A stretch of 20,008 nt of DNA from Clostridia bacterium (lineage in GTDB: Bacteria > Bacillota > Clostridia > UBA1381), in the NCBI GenBank assembly GCA_900751685.1, contig CAADSR010000206.1:1-20008 (forward strand), given 5' to 3'. Every line of letters starts with the position of its first letter. The stretch's first letter is position 1. The translations under genes and the position numbers were made by a program. Below, piece after piece: positions 7,387 to 15,700 of this stretch. The notes beneath the pieces were generated by a model. That model was given only the letters and a program-made list of their open reading frames with translations. It was not told where the DNA came from and searched no databases.

Positions 7387-8820
7387 TTTAATTTCCTCCT
7401 CTTTTCCTAAAAACCTTGCATTTCTATTAATGCAAGCTTTAATGATTCCCATTCGTGTATTATTGATCTTTATATATTTACTCTTTTCGTCATCTGTATC
7501 TGTTTTAACGCGCCTTATCACTGTTTCAAGCAGTTGATGCGGATATCTTGTACCATTTATTACGCTACCAAATATACTTGCCACAAGCGCAGGCGGGGTA
7601 TTTTCCCTTTTTGCTTTTGGGGGTTTAAGCTCCCTTGCTATCTGCCCAATGCTTGTGTGCTTTTTGGTGGCCTCAAGAGCCATATCTTTTTGATGCTTTA
7701 ATACATTCTCAAATATTCTACCAAACTTGTTATGATATACAAATTTTTGTGACACTCTCGAACTATTCGGTACAAACCCTGCGATGTAAAACTCTACATC
7801 CACATTTATCCCTACATTTGCTAAATCAAAATGCTTCCCAGCCAATGTGTACTCCATGATTTTATTGATCGAATTTTGTATCTGCTCAGGCGTATCCGGC
7901 TTGTCCAAGGCAAGTGCGCTAAAAGCCTCCACCTCTACACCGCTCTTTTTTGACATTGCCCAGTAAAGGACAGTCATACCGTCGATGTATGCCTTATACC
8001 GTGGATCTCCCGATAATGTATTAAATGCTTCTGTATACTTTTTCATTGCCGTTTCCGATACACTGCTGTTATATGCCTGTACTTTTCCAAAAGATTCTTC
8101 AGATGGGTTATTAACACAGACAAATGTACCTGCCTTTTGACCCATAAGGCCTTTCACATTATTATGCAGCCGCGCTATCCTATCTTTTTCACCTGTTATA
8201 GCGCAAAACTGCATATCATCCGTTGGACACTGCACACTCTCCACACTCTCAAGAACTCTTTTTAATACAAAGCTATCTTCATGCAGCTTGATCTCGGGAT
8301 GGCCGTCCAATGCAAAGCAAAATCCAGAATCCGAAAAAGCTTTTCCCAGCTTTATTAACAGCTCGTTTTCTGTTTCTTCCTCCGGCCTCCAATGGTTAAT
8401 AAAGTTTCTATATGCATTAACGACCGGCGAATCTATCCCCTCAATAAATGACAGATTTTCTTCAATAAATTTACCATGGGATATTTTTGCCGAGTTTTTA
8501 TTATCTTCCGGATTTAATATGTTGTCTTCATAGTTTAAACCAAATATGTATCTTGAACGGTGGTCTATTTTATAGGCCTTTATCGTCGTTGATCTCTCAC
8601 GAAAGGGCAATTTGATAGCCACAGGCAGAAAATCAGACTTCTTCTTCCCATTTTTAGCGATGCTTGTTTTTTCAATCCGTATATCCGCGATCTCACTGAC
8701 GGATCCATCCGGTCTTAAAAAAACCATATAGCTTACAGGCTGCATGCAAAATCCTTCTTCGGTCACTTCACCCTTTTCAGCCAGAATATCATAATAATCA
8801 CATAACGCTTTTATCAGCAT
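7024..8820 (-). CDS. cas8c: Type I-C Cascade large subunit Cas8c (Csd1)
   Basis: 598 residues, the normal size of Csd1/Cas8c. The N-terminus (MLIKALCDYYDILAEKGEV...YMVFLRPDG) is typical of the family. The protein recognises the PAM and recruits Cas3. A central region with cysteines (CPTDDMQFCAITGE, ~198-211) lies where many Cas8c proteins have a metal-binding-like segment, but only two closely spaced cysteines are seen here. An AGGAGG SD within the end of cas5 and a 7-nt overlap with cas5 indicate coupling. The last 120 codons also encode the separate small subunit. The repeat type, gene order and this gene together define the subtype as I-C. Confidence 0.95.
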   Translation of the reverse strand: MLIKALCDYYDILAEKGEVTEEGFCMQPVSYMVFLRPDGSVSEIADIRIEKTSIAKNGKKKSDFLPVAIKLPFRERSTTIKAYKIDHRSRYIFGLNYEDNILNPEDNKNSAKISHGKFIEENLSFIEGIDSPVVNAYRNFINHWRPEEETENELLIKLGKAFSDSGFCFALDGHPEIKLHEDSFVLKRVLESVESVQCPTDDMQFCAITGEKDRIARLHNNVKGLMGQKAGTFVCVNNPSEESFGKVQAYNSSVSETAMKKYTEAFNTLSGDPRYKAYIDGMTVLYWAMSKKSGVEVEAFSALALDKPDTPEQIQNSINKIMEYTLAGKHFDLANVGINVDVEFYIAGFVPNSSRVSQKFVYHNKFGRIFENVLKHQKDMALEATKKHTSIGQIARELKPPKAKRENTPPALVASIFGSVINGTRYPHQLLETVIRRVKTDTDDEKSKYIKINNTRMGIIKACINRNARFLGKEEEIKMSLDKENTNAAYLCGRLFAVLEKVQTAALGELNTGIKDAYFASACSKPAVVFPRIIKLSQNHMAKIRSDRKELAGYFNKTIGEIIGMLDTEFPNTLSLEDQGKFIMGYYHQLYFKKSNEN

Positions 8821-9536
8821 CGTATATCCCTCCTGTACGTTTCAACATCAATGACACCGTTTATCATTACAGGACGGTAATAAACAGCATCTGCGTTATC
8901 TGAAAATCTCGGATGCTCCCAATCATCATTCACCGGCCTTCCGCCATCCTGGTACTTCATTTCATACAGCATATAGCCTAGATCTCTCTCCCCCTGCAGC
9001 TCCGGGCTAATTTCTTCATAACAAAAATCATGTACAAGCTCGATCTTTCTTACTGAAAATTCCCTGCACCCCATTACAGGCTGCCTAAAGCATTGCCCAT
9101 TTTTAAGCCGCCTTAATAAAATATTATAATGCTTTTCTTCACATTCATCATCATGCTCGTTTTTAATGCCTGTCATTTCGAAATGAAATTCTATCCCGTA
9201 TCTGACATTTTTAAGTATCATGCCGGCCCGCTGGTTTATACACTCCTTCGTATAAATACCGGGATTAGCAGACCCACCCTTCATCTGGTTTTTCACCTCT
9301 GAGATTTTTATTTTTTCTTTTACCTCATTACGCCTTATATTGATAAAATCAATAGGATTAAACACTACTATTTTATCGATCACATACTTCAGGGCAGGCT
9401 TCCAATAAATACTTTTTAATATTCCCTGCAAAGCGCTGGGGGTTGGCACATCATAGCTTACTCTTTCCACTTTCATTTCTGGCCTTGTAAAGCATGCGTA
9501 ATCACTTTCGACCATCACTTTAAATCCATAACTCAA
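8814..9536 (-). CDS. cas5: Type I-C Cas5 (Cas5d), pre-crRNA processing nuclease
   Basis: About 240 residues. The run YACFTRPEMKVERVSYDVPTPSALQGILKSIYWKP is the Cas5d signature. In type I-C, which lacks Cas6, Cas5d cuts the repeat RNA and stays bound to the 5' handle. The Tyr in IYW (residue 44 from this start) is at the position of the catalytic Tyr of characterised Cas5d; I could not place the partner Lys/His pair with confidence. The frame opens at a TTG (9554) that overlaps the cas3 stop but lacks an SD. I prefer the TTG at 9536. It follows AAAGAGGTG at a suitable distance and gives the N-terminus MSYGFKVM, which fits the usual length before the signature. An upstream in-frame stop rules out an earlier start. 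Confidence 0.93.
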   Translation of the reverse strand: MSYGFKVMVESDYACFTRPEMKVERVSYDVPTPSALQGILKSIYWKPALKYVIDKIVVFNPIDFINIRRNEVKEKIKISEVKNQMKGGSANPGIYTKECINQRAGMILKNVRYGIEFHFEMTGIKNEHDDECEEKHYNILLRRLKNGQCFRQPVMGCREFSVRKIELVHDFCYEEISPELQGERDLGYMLYEMKYQDGGRPVNDDWEHPRFSDNADAVYYRPVMINGVIDVETYRRDIRC

Positions 9537-9550
9537 AAAAGACACCTCTT

Positions 9551-11701
9551 TCAAACTATATTATTTTCTTCATATTTAGGATCAAGCCCTGTTTCACTCT
9601 TATAACCCCTTAAATCACCAAGGACAAATACCCCTGCTCCATTATCACTTATGATTCCACGCTTCAGCATATCTTCAAACTCATAAAAATAGACTGATAC
9701 ACAGTATTTTTGCAGCCGTCTCCGAACCGGCATATTGCTATATTTAAGAGCCTCTAAAAGTGCTGTGTTTTCCCCACATGGTATCACGACCGAAACCGTA
9801 TCAGTATTTATAAGGGCAAATAGATCTGTATAGCTCCGAAAAGGGATCGCATCTACCGAGCTTACTCCGTTTGCTATGGAATTTTGTTTTATCCTATTAT
9901 CATTAAAACGATACAATCTGCTATAATATTCGTTGATACATTCAGGCTCTGAAATATTTTTAAATTCTTGAAACATTGCTCTTGAAATATTCGCTTTTAT
10001 TTCAAGCTCATTTTTAAGAGGTTTGTTTGGATTTTCAAAAACATAAACATCACCGCTATCACGTAATCCCTCACGGTTACATCTACCGGCCGATTGTATA
10101 ATACTATCCAATCCTGATAGTTCACGGAATACCGCCTCAAAATCCAAATCCACACCGGCCTCGATAAGCGAAGTCGAAATAACTGTAATCTTCTCTTTTC
10201 CAATACATTTGCGTATCTCTTCTATCACAGCACTTCTATGCACCGGCATCATATAGGTCGATAAGTGGAACTTCCTGCCGCCGCAAAGGTTGTATATGCG
10301 CCGCGCTTCACTTCTGCTGTTGACTATGATCAAACTACTGTTATAATTCTCTGCAAGGTTCAGCAGCTTTTCATCACTGCACGCTCCAATATAATGATAA
10401 ATACATTTTTCAAAGTAACGAAACAACGATTTATCCGTAACCAACTCTTTTTGTGTCCCCATCTTAATATATCTGCAAAATAAGTCCTTAAAATCAGGCA
10501 TTGTTGCAGATAAAAAAACCGCCTCACTATGAAGGTAGGACGTAACATACCCTATAGCACGCAAACAAGGCTGGAGATACTCAACAGGCATCATATGTAT
10601 CTCATCAAAAACAAGGATACTGTCCGCCAAATTATGCAGCTTCCTAAGCCTACTGCTTTTATTATGATATAACGATTCGAACAGCTGTACGTTTGTCGTT
10701 ACGATCAGCGGTGCATCCCAATTTTCACATGCACGCTTTATTTTGTCCGCCGTCGTTTCATCCTCATTATTGTCATCAGCGTTATAATTTGAATGATGCT
10801 CAACAACAGGCAATACCTCCTTAAACATATCCTCAAAAATATCTGCCGTCTGTTCTATAATGCTTGTATATGGAATCACATAAATGATATGTTTTTTACC
10901 ACACTTTACCGCCCTTTCCAAGGACAGCTTTATACTACACAGCGTTTTCCCGCTCCCTGTCGGCATATTCAACAGGGATATTTGCGCATCACCGCTATTC
11001 CTATATGCCTGCTCCTGTAAATCCTTTCTGGCTTTTTGCAAAGATGTTTTTGCTTTAAAGCCGGACAGTTTTTGATCGACAATATCCAAAGCCTTTTTAA
11101 AATCACCTGATATCCCCCGCTCTGTTCCTGGATTAAAAAAGCTTTCTGTATCGATAAAATCCGCATCTGTCAGACATGAGTATATGTAACGGGTAAAAAA
11201 TGCAAACCGTTCTATGATTTCATCATTATCGCCTGTTACACAGTTTTGCGTCAGGCTTTTAAGAAAGGCCGTGCATTCTGGAGGCTCAAAATCAAAAAAA
11301 GCACGCGCTTTTTCATAATCCTTCATATCTCTTTTCAATGCTCCGCTCAACGATGCTTCATCAGGATCATCAACAGCTGTCCCACCATTTTGAAGCCCAG
11401 TATGATGTCCTGCCGTACAATATGCAAGCAAATAAGAAAGTGGTGTTTTTCCCATCCTTTGAATACTCTCCTGAGCCGCAGCCGCGGCATGCTCGCACCG
11501 TATATCTTCACCATTTACCCGTCTCTGAAAAGCTGTCCGGAATTTACCCACATCATGTATTAGCCCTGCATATTCAGCTATATCGCAAAATTCCTCTATC
11601 GCCATACCTTTCGCCAAACGAGCCGTTGCCTTTAAATGTTCATCGATTGTCTGCGTTTTTCCATCCTCTGTTTTATGTGCTATGTATTCTTCTATCTTCA
11701 T
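9551..11701 (-). CDS. cas3: CRISPR-associated nuclease-helicase Cas3 (type I-C)
   Basis: 716 residues containing the full HD nuclease and SF2 helicase. It is recruited by Cascade to unwind and degrade target DNA. HD domain: His22 (DEHL), His49-Asp50 (LIHDVGK), His71 (CEHAA), His99-His100 (AGHHTG). Helicase: Walker A NMPTGSGKT (245-253), DEIH box (366-369), SAT (398-400), motif V STSLIEAGVDL (~509-519), motif VI QSAGRCNREG (536-545). Every key residue is present, so interference should be functional. It is the first gene of the cas operon, with GGAG (11710-11707) before the ATG and a promoter about 100 bp upstream. Confidence 0.96.
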   Translation of the reverse strand: MKIEEYIAHKTEDGKTQTIDEHLKATARLAKGMAIEEFCDIAEYAGLIHDVGKFRTAFQRRVNGEDIRCEHAAAAAQESIQRMGKTPLSYLLAYCTAGHHTGLQNGGTAVDDPDEASLSGALKRDMKDYEKARAFFDFEPPECTAFLKSLTQNCVTGDNDEIIERFAFFTRYIYSCLTDADFIDTESFFNPGTERGISGDFKKALDIVDQKLSGFKAKTSLQKARKDLQEQAYRNSGDAQISLLNMPTGSGKTLCSIKLSLERAVKCGKKHIIYVIPYTSIIEQTADIFEDMFKEVLPVVEHHSNYNADDNNEDETTADKIKRACENWDAPLIVTTNVQLFESLYHNKSSRLRKLHNLADSILVFDEIHMMPVEYLQPCLRAIGYVTSYLHSEAVFLSATMPDFKDLFCRYIKMGTQKELVTDKSLFRYFEKCIYHYIGACSDEKLLNLAENYNSSLIIVNSRSEARRIYNLCGGRKFHLSTYMMPVHRSAVIEEIRKCIGKEKITVISTSLIEAGVDLDFEAVFRELSGLDSIIQSAGRCNREGLRDSGDVYVFENPNKPLKNELEIKANISRAMFQEFKNISEPECINEYYSRLYRFNDNRIKQNSIANGVSSVDAIPFRSYTDLFALINTDTVSVVIPCGENTALLEALKYSNMPVRRRLQKYCVSVYFYEFEDMLKRGIISDNGAGVFVLGDLRGYKSETGLDPKYEENNIV

Positions 11702-11798
11702 GATTTCTCCATTATTGCATATGTGTATATTATTTAACTATTTGTTATCTTTTACAATATTTTATTTATATCCAATGTTGCTATAATCTGTATCTTCT

Positions 11799-11827
11799 AT
11801 TATAACCGATATAAATAATAAATACAA
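11799..11827 (-). promoter_or_regulatory. Probable cas operon promoter
   Basis: On the minus strand, TTGTAT (11827-11822), a 17-bp spacer and TATAAT (11804-11799) lie ~98 bp upstream of the cas3 ATG, leaving a leader of about 90 nt. The -35 box matches 4 of 6 consensus positions. The rest of 11702-11970 is AT-rich DNA in which I see no gene. Confidence 0.55.
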
Positions 11828-11970
11828 GTAAATTTGACCATTTTTTACAAAAAAATTAGTTTTATTGTTTCATAAAAGGTATAATTTAGCTAAATCTAAA
11901 AAAGTCAGAATCAAATAACCACAAAGTGATAAATAAAAAACATCTGAACAAGATCAGTAAAAACAGACAG

Positions 11971-11993
11971 TGAAAAAAAGCCCCTATTGGGCT
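11971..11993 (-). terminator. Short intrinsic terminator beyond the IS remnant
   Basis: Read on the minus strand, a 5-bp stem AGCCC/GGGCT with a 5-nt loop is followed by seven T residues. It lies just outside the end of the insertion-sequence remnant and would keep its transcription out of the cas promoter region. Confidence 0.6.
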
Positions 11994-12018
11994 ATGTCAA
12001 GAAAAAGTGGACACAAAA

Positions 12019-12279
12019 TTAAAAGCTTTTGCAATTTTGCTCTTCAAATTGAACAGGGCTAATCCAACCAATTTTGGAATGAATACGCACGGTGTTATAA
12101 TACAGTTTGATCTATTTAAAAATATCCATACGAGCTTGTTCAGGATTGTCGTATTGTGCATCCTAAACAAGTTCTCTTTTTAATGTTTGATAGAATGATT
12201 CCAGAGCGTGAAATATTTAATACTTTGCAGGCCTTCTTGATATTACATTCTTTTTGATGTTCCTTTAAAAACTAAAATC
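12019..12279 (-). pseudogene. Broken IS3-family orfB (DDE transposase)
   Basis: Only the two ends of the transposase survive. The first part reads FLKEHQKECNIKKACKVLNISRSG, the usual N-terminal helical motif. At about 12200 it joins, in a different frame, to ESFYQTLKRELV, then DAQYDNPEQARMDIFK, then IKLYYNTVRIHSKIGW, the C-terminal part of the DDE domain. The intervening ~200 codons, including both catalytic Asp residues, are missing; the Glu before SFYQ is probably the third catalytic residue. In-frame TAG codons interrupt the C-terminal part twice, after RELV and after DIFK. It cannot make an active transposase. Its end at TAA 12019 is near the likely terminal repeat. Confidence 0.78.
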
Positions 12280-12555
12280 TTACACATTCTTTTGCTTCAA
12301 GAAGGCCTGGAGTTTTTTAATCGTTCGTTCTCCATGCGTAATTCCTCATTCTGTTTTTGTAGTTTTTTTCAATTCATAGGTAGAGTTGAAAAGTGCGTTC
12401 CCGTGGCCTGGGAACGCACTTTCTCCATATTCATCATACTCATCGATCCAACGGCGCAGACCGCACCCGCTGATACCCAGTTCTTTTGCTGTTTGAACTA
12501 TTGATTTGTCTGCTTCTTGTGCTAACTTAACCGCTGCCATTTTAATATGAATCAT
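12280..12555 (-). pseudogene. Frameshifted IS3-family orfA (HTH protein)
   Basis: The first ~65 residues (MAAVKLAQEADKSIVQTAKELGISGCGLRRWIDEYDEYGESAFPG) are a typical IS3 orfA helix-turn-helix that binds the element's ends. The frame then meets a TGA. Removing one A from the A7 run at 12369-12363 restores the expected leucine-zipper sequence (YELKKLQKQNEELRMENERLK). Adding one A to the A6 run at 12318-12313 continues it to QAFLKQKNV and the TAA at 12280. The two shifts cancel, giving a 91-residue ancestral protein. They may be real decay or homopolymer sequencing errors. Inside the gene, 12390-12402 and 12410-12422 form a perfect 13-bp inverted repeat. Confidence 0.75.
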
Positions 12556-12587
12556 AACCCTATATAAAACTGATTTCAGTATTAAAA

Positions 12588-12762
12588 TTAATAGAGATAA
12601 ATGATTCGTGTCAGTGACTTTGAAAATTCTTTTATTTATTTCAACACCTTTGTGATTTTATATTCAAATAAAATATCATATGTAAAAACCTATGGTTCGT
12701 ACAAGTGAGCATTTTAGATAAAAAAGGTCTGCATACGAACCTTAACAGTTTAAATGCAGACC
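12588..12762. repeat. Diverged ~175-bp element, copy B
   Basis: Matches copy A (3633-3809) in block order and spacing: TTAATAG (12588), TGAAAATT (12621), AAATAAAAT (12666) followed closely by ATATGTAAA, AAAAAGGTCT (12721), and TTAAC-GTT ending in ACC (12762). It begins 8 bp beyond the GH2 stop, just as copy A begins 7 bp beyond the array. The end next to GH2 is a terminator hairpin. No coding potential is seen. Confidence 0.6.
12720..12762 (-). terminator. Intrinsic terminator of the GH2 gene
   Basis: GGTCTGCAT (12726-12734) and ATGCAGACC (12754-12762) form a perfect 9-bp stem with a 19-nt loop. On the minus strand it is followed by six T residues, 8 nt after the GH2 stop codon. Confidence 0.85.
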
Positions 12763-12770
12763 AATATCCA

Positions 12771-15700
12771 TCAATCATTTATTCCCTGCACAGATATCTC
12801 CGTACCCGTTTGAACAGGCACATCATACCACATAAATACACCTAACCCGTCAACAACGCCATCTTTTTCATTTATATCTGTGACTGGCTCGCCATATGGG
12901 ATACCATCTAAATAAAGCTGTACCTTATCATAATTTGAATACACTCTTATAATATCGTCTGTATCAGATGCTACAATATGAGTAAAAGGCTCAAAATCAT
13001 TCCAATTCGCCTTGTAGAAGTAATATGCATCTTTTTTTGTAACATGGTCATAGGCAACCAAGCCTTTATCATTTGTCCCCGCAAGCAGGCTTCCTTTCTT
13101 ATCAGAAGATGAATCGAACATTTGCCATATATAACTACACCACATCCAAGGAAGTTCATTTACTACTTCATTATATACCTTTTCATGTACATAGGTCTGA
13201 TAAGTAGTTGAATACTGACTCGCAGTATCCTTTCCAAAATCTTTAACTGTACCATCCGGTTGATATGGCGATGTAAATCCAACAACAGCACTTCCGCCAT
13301 ATTCTGAAACTCCCATAGGTTTTAAAGCTTCTAATTTATTATAGTGATACAATATCTGCCCTGTCATACTTTCATTCCCACCATGTGTAGATGATAAAAA
13401 CGTATACCAATACGGATATAAATTCATAGTTACCGTATCACTATTCCAATCAATTGTACGTCCAAACAAATGGAACGCCGCATATGTGGTAGGCCGTATT
13501 GGGTCAATACTTTTTGCCACATTATTAAGTTCTGCAATCAGTTCCCCACCTGTCGGAACTTCTTTATCATTTGTTGCATTTCCTAAATTACTATTTAATT
13601 CTCTCCTCAGCTCATTGGAAATACTCCATGTATATACCGACGGATTATTATATTGCTGTTTTATAAGCTCTGCAAATTGAACCTTTGTGACATTTAAAAA
13701 ATCTTTATACGAGCCTGAACCTCCGTTAATAATGTGATCTACCAAACCTAACTCTGACCAGACAAGAATTCCCAGCTTATCATAAATTTCAACTTCTTCG
13801 CTTGAATGCTGATAATGAGAAAGCCTCACAGAATTCATTCCAAGCTCATACATGATTCCTGCGTCCCAAAGTCTATTCTCATTTTTAACCGCGTAACCAA
13901 GCGCGTCTTCACCACGTCCCCAGTCTTCATGCTTATTTGCACCTCTCAAAATATATTCTCTTCCGTTCAGATAAAATTTACCGCCGGTTATTTCCATATT
14001 GTTTTTTTCCGGGGTAGGTATATAGCAATACTTAAATCCAACGTGTTCGGTTAAATCATCAACTACATCGCCGTTTATGCTAACTTTTACATTAACCTCA
14101 TACCGGTAAGGGCTGTCAAGTCCATCCCATAATTTAGGATTTTCAACCAGAATAGTTTTCTTGAAATCAAAACTTTCACCAGGTTTCAATGTCACAACCT
14201 CCGAGGGAAATGCCGCGACAAGAGCGCCGCCCGGCGTATACATATCCTCAGGATTAAACCTCAAATGCTCTCTTACATAATCATTATTCACGACCTCATA
14301 ATCCGAGGGCTCCCGCAATTCAGCTGCTACTGTAATCGTTTGAACTTCCTCAGAATCATTCACAATTTTTGAATCCACTGTGAGATTAAAATCTGCATTT
14401 GTAGTATCTGTTACATCTGTTACCTTTTGGGGCGTCAGATATACACCATTTGAAGCATAATCCATCATATCAACATGAACATTTTCTGTTACAACAAGTG
14501 ATACACCTCTATATAATCCTCCCTGCATATTAAAGTCACCTTCAAGAGGAGCAATATCCGTTGTTCTTGTGTTATTGACCAATACCGTTACAAGATTATT
14601 TTGACCATACTTTACATAATCGGTAATATCAAACCGGAATTTACTGAATCCTCCTTTATGTGCATATTCTATTTGATTTCCTCTGCCATATATATCGTAT
14701 GTAGTATAAGGTACGTGCGTACCGTTGATATATACTTCCGCCTGCGTTCCCGCCGCGCCAAATTCCAGATATAGTTTTTTATCTTGATGCGCTTTATCAA
14801 TATACATTAATTTTCTGTACCAACTCTTTGTGCGGTCATAATCAGAACCTCCATCACTTCCATCTTGTGCATTCCATGTGTGAGGAAGCTCTACTCTTTC
14901 CCATTCATCAAGAAACAATTCTTCAGTCTTTAAGGAGATAATGTCCTCCACAGGAATTGACGCATCCTTTTCTTTAATGAACAACCAATCAGGGTTTTGA
15001 TTAATTATAGTCCTCATATTTTCTTTCTTCTCCTGTAATCTTAAATTGGCGTGTGTTTCTAACAGATTTAATGCTGCCCCATCTATAGAAAACTGGTCTG
15101 CTCCATCGTCTGACATAAGCCTTTCCGCTTCTGATAATGCCGATTGAAATTCATTCATACCATATTCCTGATATAGCTCAGGATTGAAATTTTCATATAA
15201 AGAAAGAACAGTTGTAAGATACGATTTATCTGCTATGGATGTCCATTCCTTTTCCGCAGTGTTGGAAAGAGGCTTTATTCCATTTGAAAAGTCCCATATA
15301 AATACCTTTACCGTCCCATCTTTTGCATCCTTGACATCATTAATAACCGTCTGTGTTGTTTCACATTCTTTTTTTTGCACTGATAAAAGCTTTCCTTCCG
15401 TATCGTAAACAGCGCATAGCAAAGTACCGCTAATTCCTTCCGAAACATTTATTACCTGGTACAGCTCTCCTGCTTGATATTTTGTACTGGCAATGCTAAT
15501 CTCATCTCTTATCACTCCGTCTGCAATAGTATATTGGACATCAGCAATACAAATCCAAGCAGATGGGTTGTTTTTGTTGCCAACGATATAATATGTAGTC
15601 CCTGCTTTTAGCTCTGCTGTAAACACAAGCTCGTTATTTTCATCACGCTTTGCAATATCTATAGCAGAAACCATCTCTTCATTCTGGTTGTTACAGGTGC

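Larger units (their letters stand above)
11995..12555 (-). mobile_element. Remnant of an IS3-family insertion sequence
   Basis: A decayed element read on the minus strand with an orfA-like helix-turn-helix gene followed by the two ends of an orfB transposase. TGTCAAGAAAAAGTGGACA at 11995-12013 may be its terminal inverted repeat. I find no matching copy beyond orfA, so the orfA-side end seems lost or diverged. An intact IS3-family element is about 1.2-1.5 kb; only ~0.56 kb remains. It separates the cas promoter from the GH2 region. Confidence 0.75.

Noticed and set aside
3817..11701. A novel CRISPR subtype or accessory genes in the cas operon
   Set aside because: Gene order, repeat form and all protein signatures are standard type I-C, with no extra gene inserted.
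11338..11703. 121-codon plus-strand ORF opposite the 5' end of cas3
   Set aside because: It is antisense to the conserved HD domain of cas3, has no SD or family resemblance, and is a shadow of the real gene.
11880..11885. Plus-strand TATAAT in the gap upstream of cas3
   Set aside because: There is no -35 box at proper spacing and no gene downstream on that strand; the region is simply AT-rich.
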